Origin: Plantago elongata
Lineage: Eukaryota > Streptophyta > Magnoliopsida > Lamiales > Plantaginaceae
Direction: 5' to 3'
Assembly (NCBI GenBank): GCA_036897095.1
Contig: JAYMSP010001978.1
Coordinates: 1-27,263 of the forward strand
Length of the DNA: 27,263 nt
Below, piece after piece: positions 10,566-18,051 of the stretch. The translations under genes were made by a program, and so were the position numbers. The notes under the pieces are model-generated. The model searched no databases. It was given only the letters and a program-made list of their open reading frames with translations, and was not told the origin of the DNA. Numbering within the stretch: position 1 is the first letter of the stretch; each line of letters begins with the position of its first letter.

Positions 10566-10954
10566 TCTCTACTATTCTAAAAGTAAACTGTCCGTTGTTA
10601 CACCAATTAATTCAATTTTAACCAATTAAATTAATTTAGGCTCTAAATTTCACATCTAAAAATAAATTTAAAAAGAAAAAAAACACATATCTCCCACTAC
10701 TTCAACAAATTTATATTTTTATTAAAAAATTATATAACATATACATTATAATTGAATTTATAATTAATTAAGTACAAGTATATTTAATTTTAATATGAGA
10801 TATGTATTTGTTTGATATATGTGTATAATTTTATTTGTATAAATAAATTTAATTCAGTTTATTTAATTCAACAAAAGAGAAACAAAATCTTACAAAAATA
10901 ATTAAAAGGGTCTTAAAGTTAACTCAAATAAGATAAAACTAATAAAACTACTAG
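10566..10954 (+). mobile_element. Possible non-autonomous Helitron (5' end better supported than 3')
   Basis: TCTCTACTATTCTAAAAG directly after an A looks like a plant Helitron 5' terminus. A CTAG followed by T at 10951-10955 could be the 3' end, but no GC-rich hairpin precedes it. No coding capacity. Confidence 0.3.
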
Positions 10955-11339
10955 TAATCTCTGAAGCAATGTCAGGATAAATGTTAAGTTGAAGTATTTC
11001 CATGCTAGTGAGTCAGAAGGTTGTTCCATTTTATCTACTTCCACATTAGCCCTTCCACCCCTTCCCTCAACTTACCATCTCATTTTTCTTGGTAGAGACG
11101 GAGGAAGCATTCAACCTCTTTAGACGAAGGATCAATCAAAGATTAGGCTTCGTGTGCAATTTTAGTTTCGCACTATTACTCATGAAGATAGAGATTATGA
11201 TGTACTGAAATGTCAAAGCTTATCAATTTCCTCAAAATAAAGTTAGAGGTTAGTTCATTTTTAACCGATTTGTCTTCAACAAATATAGTTAGGTTGAATG
11301 AATAAATAGGTTGTCGAATAATTGAGCTCCCGGCTCCCA

Positions 11340-11770
11340 GTTAGACCAACAATCGTGACTCAAATTTGAAATTCAATCCGAAATGACCGATCCGAATCCG
11401 AAAGTAGACTCGAAATTATTACGTTCGCCCTACCCAAAATGACCGAGACAATCCAAATACAAAAATGATTCGAAATTGACATACTTGAAAATGATCTGAA
11501 ACACGAATTGACCCGGTGTATCCGAAATAACTCGATACGAAGCGACCCGATTAGAATGATATGAATAGACCCGATCAGAAATTAACCAAATTAGAATTGA
11601 CCTGCAACCACCTGATCCGAAATGATCCGAGTTTAGAAATGACCAAAAATGACCCGACCGGAGTTGATCCGAATTCAAATTGACCCAAATCATCCGGTCC
11701 GAAATGACCCGAATTAGAATTGACCAAGAATCATTCGATCCGAAATGACCTAAATCATCCGACGCGTACT
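11340..11770 (+). repeat. Degenerate minisatellite-like array, core CCGAAATGACC(C)GA, block 1
   Basis: The words CCGAAATGA, TGACCCGA, GATCCGAA and AGAATTGACC recur every 10-15 bp for about 430 bp, with much variation in spacing and sequence. No open frame survives in the plus direction. A second block with the same strand polarity lies at 13020-13410. Confidence 0.8.
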
Positions 11771-12067
11771 TAAACGATCCGAAATAAATGCAAAATCACA
11801 AGTATCATAATGCATTCCATTACTAGAGGGTACCGTTTAAAGCATGAATATCTTATAACTTGTTGATGTAAAGGGAATAAACTAAAGTTATTGTATATAA
11901 TCTAGATTTTTTATTGTACTAAAGGAAAGTTGGTTGGATATGGAATATCTATTTTATTAAATTTTATATAATTTTATCTACAAAACTTTTAAAAATATTT
12001 TGAACATATTTTTGAATTCACCTCGATAAGAAGATTCCATAGACATTAATCTTGAATGCTACTATTA

Positions 12068-12608
12068 GACCACATGCATTGGTGACGGCCAGTGACACGT
12101 CACATAGCCATATGACGGGATACGTGATGAGATTTTGCTGCATTGATGACGTGCCACAGAGCCGTCACTTCAACTTATTTTTTTATTTTTAAATTTTATA
12201 AATAATATATTATAAGAGCGTTTATAAGTTAAAATTAATATAATTGTATTTTTAGAAGTCGTTTTAAAATTTAATTTTAATTAAGAGAGAAAAATAAATT
12301 CGGTATGAAGTAATTCAAACATAGTCAATAATGGTTTCTATTTGTAGATCTCGAAAATACAAAGTCGTTGGTGATATTTATTTATTTTTTATATTTTTAT
12401 TTATTGAATTATTCGCATTTAAAATTGAACAATACTTTAAAAAACTAAAAAAATAAATAAATATAATGTATATGGACAAGTGGCATCAGCCAATAGCCAC
12501 ACTTATATCTCCCGTCACATAGTGACGGGTGACCATATTGACGCGAATGCAGCTCCAGCTGGCGCGTGGCGTGTCAGGAAACATTGACGAGCTGCAATGC
12601 AGCTCGTC
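12068..12608. mobile_element. Non-autonomous PIF/Harbinger-type element, 541 bp
   Basis: Exact TTA flanks (12065-12067 and 12609-12611). Termini are GACCACATGCATTG and, reverse-complemented, GACGAGCTGCATTG. Subterminal regions carry repeated GTGACGG, GACGTGCCAC and GCGTGTCA words on both sides of an AT-rich core with no transposase. The right end is a 23-nt palindrome (12586-12608), and CCCGTCAC/GTGACGGG forms an inner hairpin at 12511-12529. Confidence 0.75.
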
Positions 12609-12611
12609 TTA

Positions 12612-13015
12612 TAAAATTAGAATGATCGCAACATGTTACGAATGATATGTTTTTTTCTTTATTTTTCATTTAATTTTTCAATCTTTTAAAGAGGATGACT
12701 TTTAAAGTTTATCCAACAAACTTGTACCTTTTAGTACTTTGCTTAAACAAAATTAAAAGTAAATGTAGGTATGATTGAATTGCATTAAGTTCATCAAACA
12801 GTTAAGTCGTATTAGTATAGGTTCTTCTTTTACAAGTATAATTGTTTATTATTTATCAATTGTTTAGATATGACTTCAAACTCCCACAAACCATTGAATA
12901 GTTCACTTGCAGAAACATTATATCATTAACATGTCTGAGACAAAAATACAATATAAGAAGAAACACGATTATTATCATTGTATAGTATATTAAAAATGTG
13001 CTTTGCATAAAACTA
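12612..13015. other. AT-rich spacer between repeat blocks
   Basis: No gene, RNA or mobile-element signature could be recognised here. Confidence 0.5.
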
Positions 13016-13019
13016 CCTC

Positions 13020-13410
13020 AATATTCGACCCGAAATAATTTGAAATATTTTAGTTCAAAAGTGACCCAAATCCGAGAATATTTGACCCGAAACAATTCGA
13101 ACTTTTTTAATCCGAAAGGACCCAAACCCGAATAACACCCAAATCTGAAAATAGTCAATCTGAAACAATCCGATCTTTTTTAATTCGAAAGGACCTAAAT
13201 CCGAATAACATCAGAACCCGAAGTCACCCGAATGTGAAGTGGCTCGATTCGAAATGATCCGATCCAAAACGATCTGAAATATTAATAACCTGAGGCGACC
13301 CAAACCCGAATATCAGCTGAACCCAATCCAATTCAAAAGTGATCCGAAATAAAAAGCGAACTAGAATAACTCAATTCAAATTAACCCGATCCAAATGACC
13401 TGATTGCCGG
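13020..13410 (+). repeat. Degenerate minisatellite-like array, core CCGAAA(T)GACC, block 2
   Basis: Same word set and strand polarity as 11340-11770 (GACCCGAAA, GAAAGGACC, ACCCGAATA). The two blocks may be one array split by about 1.25 kb of inserted DNA that includes the Harbinger-type element. Confidence 0.75.
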
Positions 13411-13810
13411 GTGTAATCCTGGCAAAATGTCAAGTTTGTGATGTGCATTAAATTTCTTCTTTGCTATTGGACTTGTAATCTTGGGTTCCCAATAGCCGTT
13501 TAACGTGTTTCATGGCCCCATCTCTATCTACGGGCCGAACCACGCATATAGCCCAGGCTTGCAATTAAGGTGGATATTGTGTACAAAAGAAATTGTCACT
13601 CAAGGTTTTAAATGTGTCATAGGATGTGGAAGACTTCCAAGCCTGTATCCTCTTAAAATTAATAAATTAAAAAATGATCGATGTATCATTTACATTATAT
13701 GATATAAATTTTTTTTGTATATCGTCACATTAAATGTATCATTTATACTTTATAATATAACAATAGAAAATGTATATCATTATATTAAATGTACAGTTTT
13801 AGAGGTGAAA
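13411..13810. other. Intergenic DNA with TGTATCATTTA-type repeats
   Basis: From 13677 to about 13850 the words TGTATCATTTA and TATGATATAA recur several times in both orientations. The 65-codon frame at 13505 has no recognisable domain. Confidence 0.45.
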
Positions 13811-14007
13811 TTGTATCATTAGCATTGCATGATATATTGTTTATACCGTATGATATAATTTAATTGTTTTCTGAATAATGACCGTGAAACTAGACTTTGA
13901 CATGAATTTTCCATACAATCGACCTCATTATATTGTTGCTCAGCCCTTTGAACAAAACAACCCCTAGAACAGATAATCAATACACTTTTTCCTGATGATC
14001 TTGTAAA
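13811..14007. repeat. Segmental duplication upstream of ARO4, block A copy 1
   Basis: Closely matches 15222-15627 apart from a MITE and a small internal duplication there. Shared landmarks include AAACTAGACTTTGAC, CCTAGAA.AGATAATCAATAC and GATGATCTTGTAAA. Confidence 0.85.
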
Positions 14008-14326
14008 CATGCTCCAACGTGGTACTCACTCAAACGTAAAATCCCAAATAAGAATCCACTTTACAATCTAAAACTACCAAACATTTACATCCACTTAAAC
14101 TAACTAATCTCCTAATTCATAAAACTACACTAAACAAATATAAAGCCTAATTCCTCATTTGCAATAACAAAATGACCAAGTAATATAAAATACACAAAGA
14201 TAGAAATGGTGGGTCTGCATGAGAAAAAACTTTTAAAATGTACTAGTCATATTTGATAAGATAGAAATTCTAGTGTTATTTAGATGAATAAAAAAGAGAT
14301 GATTTCTTAGTAAATTGTAAATTTTA

Positions 14327-14442
14327 GGGGTTGTTTGTGATATTGCTGGAGCAGCCATCTCCCACTTAAATCGAACTTTTTGTATATATAAAATTTAATT
14401 TCACTTAAAAAAGACCATTCAAATTCTATCCCAATCAATCCT
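14327..14442. mobile_element. Tourist-like MITE, 116 bp
   Basis: TTA flanks both sides (14324-14326 and 14443-14445). The termini are GGGGTTGTTTGTGATATTGC and, reverse-complemented, AGGATTGATTGGGATAGAAT. Same family as 3687-3801 (inverted) and 25679-25795. Confidence 0.75.
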
Positions 14443-14744
14443 TTAATATCTTAAGTGAAAATAATAAAATTTATCAACGGTTTTAGAGGTCGTAATTAGC
14501 TCAATTAGTTAATTTGTCTACAATGGTACAAATCATCCAGTTCATTTTTTAAAGATTTCAGTTTAGTTAGTTTATGATGAACTAACTTATCAATTATTAA
14601 TAAATTAATCACGTAATATATGTATTACAAAAATTAAATTCATCGAATAGATAAGTAAGATAATTTTACTTGTTAATAATAATTTATATATAATATATTT
14701 ATTTTGAAAATAAATTTGTTGAGAGACCGGATCTCAATGGGGAG

Positions 14745-14922
14745 AAGGTTATGTTTAGCTGAAAAGTTAGCTGGTAGCTGAAAAAGGTAACTGGTAGCTG
14801 GTCAGGTAGTTATTTTTTTCATAACCAGCTAGCTTGTTTAAAAAGCAGTGCGTTCACGTAAATAGTTTTTTATAAAAAAATTTCATGAAGCTGAAATGCT
14901 AGTGGTAAACAGGCCCTTAGTC
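14745..14922. mobile_element. AGCTGGT-type MITE (copy 2 of 4)
   Basis: Begins near GTTTAGCTGAAAAGTTAGC and ends near CTGAAATGCTAGTGGTAAAC. The TTTCATGAAGCTGAAA block is shared with 15294-15467. Likely hAT-type, but the target duplication is not clear and the edges are approximate. Confidence 0.5.
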
Positions 14923-15073
14923 TGTTTAACGAGTCGATTATTTTAATATTCGATTCTAATTCAATCAAGAAGCCTGACTCGTTGTCAAAACGAGCACGGT
15001 CTCAAATAATAATGTAGCAATCTCGAGTAACAACGTGGTAAATATTACAAGTAAAAAAAAGAGTTCGAGCTTT

Positions 15074-15222
15074 AGTAACAAGTAACAAAGGATCAAGTGA
15101 GATTCAACGTGGTAGTAGTACAACTTACAACACAACTGCATGAGAGCACAAACATACTCACGAAATGACATGTATCTTACACAAAAACGAATAGAAAAGA
15201 AAAGAGAATAACAAACGACAAT
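15074..15222. repeat. Segmental duplication upstream of ARO4, block B copy 1
   Basis: Matches 15886-16045, which directly precedes the ARO4 leader. Shared landmarks include CAACG.GGTAGTAGTACAACT, TCTTACACA.AAAACGAATAG and AAGAGAATAA. Confidence 0.85.
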
Positions 15223-15627
15223 CTATGATACATCGTTTACAATGTATGATACAATTTGATTGTCAAATTATACGTTTTCTAAATTATGATCCTGTTTAGC
15301 AAAACTAGTTGCATGAAAAAGTAGCTGGTAGCTGGTTATGTAGCTTTTTTTTCTTCCAACAAGCTAACTTGGTTAGCTTCTCAAACAAGCTAGCTTGTTT
15401 GAAAAACTGTGCATTTACGTAACGAGTTTTTTATTAAAAAAATTCATGAAGCTGAAAAATTAGCTTAGATCCTATGACTATCAAACTAGACTTTGACCTG
15501 AATTTTCCCTACTATCGATCTCATTGTATGTTGCTCAGATTGTATCTCATTATATGTTGCTCGGCCCTTGAACAAAACAATCCCTAGAATAGATAATCAA
15601 TACACTTTTGTATGATGATCTTGTAAA
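15222..15627. repeat. Segmental duplication upstream of ARO4, block A copy 2
   Basis: Counterpart of 13811-14007, interrupted by a MITE at 15294-15467. It also has an internal partial duplication (CTCATTGTATGTTGCTC, then CTCATTATATGTTGCTC) that is single in copy 1. Confidence 0.85.
15294..15467. mobile_element. AGCTGGT-type MITE (copy 3 of 4), probably hAT-like
   Basis: GATCCT flanks both sides (15288-15293 and 15468-15473). The equivalent place in the other duplicate block, near 13876, lacks the insert, so the boundaries rest on an empty site. Termini are GTTTAGCAAAACTAGTTGCA and, reverse-complemented, TAAGCTAATTTTTCAGCTTC; both sides run into CATGAA. A hAT insertion would leave 8 bp; only 6 are exact. 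Confidence 0.7.
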
Positions 15628-15668
15628 TTTAACTTAAATGAGTTTTCAATTTAATAAAACTGAATGTC

Positions 15669-15878
15669 AGTATTAAATGTAATCCTATTAAAAGTTAATA
15701 TTATTTTACTAGATCGAATATTTAAGTCACATATTTATTTTGAAAATAAATTAATCGAGATTGGAGAAATGATAGTGTTAAATGTAATTTTATTAAAAAT
15801 TAATATTATTTTATTAGATCGAGTATTTAATTCACATATTTATTTTGAAAATAAGTTACTCGAGATTGGAGAAACCGA
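15669..15878. repeat. Tandem repeat, 2 x 105 bp
   Basis: Units are 15669-15773 and 15774-15878. Both contain TTAAATGTAAT, TTAATATTATTTTA, TAGATCGA.TATTTAA, CACATATTTATTTTGAAAAT and CGAGATTGGAGAAA. About 10% of positions differ. The 77-codon frame across it is a by-product of a unit length divisible by three. Confidence 0.9.
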
Positions 15879-15885
15879 GACGGAA

Positions 15886-16045
15886 AGTAGCAAGTGAGCT
15901 TCAATTCAACGCGGTAGTAGTACAACTCAAGTGCACGAAATCACGAAAGCGCAAATATACTGACGGAACGACATGCGTCTTACACAGAAAACGAATAGAA
16001 AAGGAAGAAAAGAGAATAATGACTCAACAAACAACAAACGGCAAC
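15886..16045 (+). repeat. Segmental duplication, block B copy 2, adjoining the ARO4 leader
   Basis: This copy ends about 92 bp before the ARO4 ATG and so overlaps the likely proximal promoter or 5' leader. Its sister at 15074-15222 lies 0.8 kb farther upstream. Confidence 0.8.
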
Positions 16046-16107
16046 CAGTAGTGGACTACAACATTTTTGCTTCGTCTTCACTTCCTCTCATCGAAACCCC
16101 CAATTCC

Positions 16108-16116
16108 ATGAATTAA
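16108..16116 (+). promoter_or_regulatory. Minimal upstream ORF (ATG-AAT-TAA) before ARO4
   Basis: A two-codon frame ends 21 nt before the ARO4 start codon. A longer upstream frame, ATG at 16019 encoding MTQQTTNGNQ and ending at 16051, may also lie in the leader if transcription begins that far upstream. Inferred; the transcription start is not visible. Confidence 0.45.
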
Positions 16117-16137
16117 CCAACCAACCAACCACCATCC

Positions 16138-18051
16138 ATGGCGACAAAACCCACCTCCACAGCCGCAGCACCACCCACAATCCACCACAAACTCCAGCCC
16201 AAAAACCCCACCAACCCCCTCGACCAGCAAGACCACAAGCGAATCGAAGATGTCCTCTCCTTCCCGATCCTCCTCTCCGACCAAATCACCCAGGCCGTCA
16301 ACGAGGCCGAGTATTTCAAGTTCGAGTCTTCCGAAGTCGCCAAGCAAGTCGACCGTCTCTCCCAGATGCTCCGCTCCGCCGCACGCCTCGCCACCTCCTC
16401 CCCCGCCGGCGCCACCTTCTACGACCGCCCTCTCCGTCGCATCGCCGCCGATTGCTCTCGTATTCTCGAACGGGCGCTTGCACTAGTGAAGAAATGCCGC
16501 AAAAGGAGTATAATTCGGCGTATGGTGACGATCGTTTCCGCGGCCGATTTTCGCAAAGTGTTGGGTGTTTTGGACTCGTCTGCGGCGGATATGAAGTGGG
16601 TTTTGAGCATTTACGAAGCGGGTGGAGCGGGTGGAGGTATCGTTTTATCTCTGCCTCCTATTGCTAGTAATGATCCGATTGTTTCTTGGGTTTGGTCGTT
16701 TATTGCTTCGTTGTATATGGGTCAGTTACAAGATAAGATTGAGGCTGCTAATGAGTTAGCTTCGTTGGCTAGGGATAATGATAGGAATAAGCAGATTATA
16801 GTTGATGAAGGTGGGGTTTTGCCTTTGTTGAAGTTGTTGAAGGATGGTTCGTCGTTAGACGGGCAAATGGCGGCGGCATCCGCGCTTTATAGCTTAACTA
16901 ATGATTTTAATAGAGTGCAGGCCATAATTGATGAGTCGGGGGTGCCGGTTGTGGTACAGGTTTTAGGGGATTCTCCGATGAAGGTGCAGGTGAAGGTTGC
17001 GAATTTGGTGGCGAGGATGGCCGAGCATTGTCCGATTGCACAGGAGGATTTTGCGAGGGAGAATGTGATTAGGCCATTAGTGACTTTGTTGTCGTTTGAT
17101 TTGTTTGTGGATGATGATAAGCTTAAGGTTGGGATTGGGAAGCAGAGTATTCATTCGATTGTGCAGATTAATAAGGAGATGGAGACGAAGAGTTTGTATA
17201 GACGAGCGTCGACTATGCAGAGTTCGGAAGGGAGTAGTAAAGGAGGGTATAGTAGGAAGGAGAGGGAGAATGAGAAGCCGGAGGTGAAGATGAGTTTGAA
17301 GGTTTGTTGTGCCGAAGCATTGTGGAAGCTTGCTAGAGGGAATGTGCAGAATAGTAAGAGGATTACGGAGACTAAAGGGTTGCTTTGTTTGGCTAAGCTT
17401 GTCGAGATTGAAAAAGGCGAATTGCAGAGTAATTGCTTGATGACGATAGTGGAGATAACTGCTGCAGCCGAGTTGAATGCAGATCTAAGAAGAGCAACTT
17501 TTAAAACGAATTCTCCTGCTGCTAAGGCGGTTGTGGATCAGTTGCTGAGTGTGATTAAAGATTCAGACGAACCACATTTGCGTGTTGGAGCTGTGCGAGC
17601 GCTTGGCAACTTGGCTAGGACATTTCCAGCTAGGGAGACGAGGGTCATTGGTCCTTTAGTCGAACAGCTTGGCCATGGGAATCAGGATGTGGCAACAGAA
17701 GCTGCTATTTCACTTGGAAAGTTTGCTTGTACTGATAATTTCCTTTGCGCTGAACATGCCAAGACTATTATCGAGTTTAGAGGTGTTCCCCCTATCATGA
17801 GACTGCTTAGAGGAAATGAAAGGGCATTGTTGCACGGTTTAATTCTTATATGTTACCTTGCGATCCACGCTGGAAAGAGTTCGGCTTTAGAACGGGCAGG
17901 AGTGTTGAATGCTTTTGAGGGTGTCGATAGGGCATTTATCGCCCAGCAACCCAAATTGAAGGAATTGATACCCGAGGCGATTTACCATTTAAGCATGTTT
18001 CATCAATCTCACTCGGGTATGCTTGCACAGAGGCAGTATTACGCACCATAG
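16138..18051 (+). CDS. ARO4: ARMADILLO REPEAT ONLY protein, ARO4-like
   Basis: An intronless frame of 637 residues. Plant ARO proteins are cytosolic or membrane-associated scaffolds required for polar growth of pollen tubes, root hairs and trichomes; family work links them to ROP GTPase signalling and actin organisation. Residues 1-30 are Pro/Thr/Ala-rich. Residues 33-190 form the ARO N-terminal helical region (VLSFPILLSDQITQAVNEAE, VAKQVDRLSQMLRSAAR, FYDRPLRRIAADCSRILERA, VKKCRKRSIIRR). Armadillo repeats follow from about 195 (IEAANELASLARDN, GGVLPLLKLLKDG, AAASALYSL) to about 620. They are interrupted at about 360-385 by a charged Ser/Lys/Glu-rich linker. The N-terminal wording is closer to my memory of Arabidopsis ARO4 than to ARO1-3. 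The start has a strong context (CCATCCATGGCG), and no earlier in-frame ATG fits. The first 110 codons are C-rich, the following ones G-rich. No lesion. Confidence 0.92.
   Translation: MATKPTSTAAAPPTIHHKLQPKNPTNPLDQQDHKRIEDVLSFPILLSDQITQAVNEAEYFKFESSEVAKQVDRLSQMLRSAARLATSSPAGATFYDRPLRRIAADCSRILERALALVKKCRKRSIIRRMVTIVSAADFRKVLGVLDSSAADMKWVLSIYEAGGAGGGIVLSLPPIASNDPIVSWVWSFIASLYMGQLQDKIEAANELASLARDNDRNKQIIVDEGGVLPLLKLLKDGSSLDGQMAAASALYSLTNDFNRVQAIIDESGVPVVVQVLGDSPMKVQVKVANLVARMAEHCPIAQEDFARENVIRPLVTLLSFDLFVDDDKLKVGIGKQSIHSIVQINKEMETKSLYRRASTMQSSEGSSKGGYSRKERENEKPEVKMSLKVCCAEALWKLARGNVQNSKRITETKGLLCLAKLVEIEKGELQSNCLMTIVEITAAAELNADLRRATFKTNSPAAKAVVDQLLSVIKDSDEPHLRVGAVRALGNLARTFPARETRVIGPLVEQLGHGNQDVATEAAISLGKFACTDNFLCAEHAKTIIEFRGVPPIMRLLRGNERALLHGLILICYLAIHAGKSSALERAGVLNAFEGVDRAFIAQQPKLKELIPEAIYHLSMFHQSHSGMLAQRQYYAP

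Noticed and set aside
11340-13410. CRISPR array or coding repeat protein as explanation of the CCGAAATGACC blocks
   Set aside because: Units are degenerate, spacing is irregular, no equal spacers exist, the context is plant nuclear DNA, and stops occur in all frames.
13505-13702. 65-codon frame starting MFHGPISIYGPNHAYSPG
   Set aside because: No domain recognised and it runs into low-complexity repeats.
14490-14530. ATTAGCTCAATTAGTTAA as a tRNA or SINE A box
   Set aside because: No B box at the proper distance and no cloverleaf could be drawn.
15664-15897. 77-codon frame with repeated residues
   Set aside because: It is a by-product of the 2 x 105-bp tandem repeat, whose unit is divisible by three.
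16078-16415. Antisense open frames of 89 and 100 codons over the start of ARO4
   Set aside because: They lie on the opposite strand of a well-supported coding region and arise from its biased codon use; no recognisable domain.
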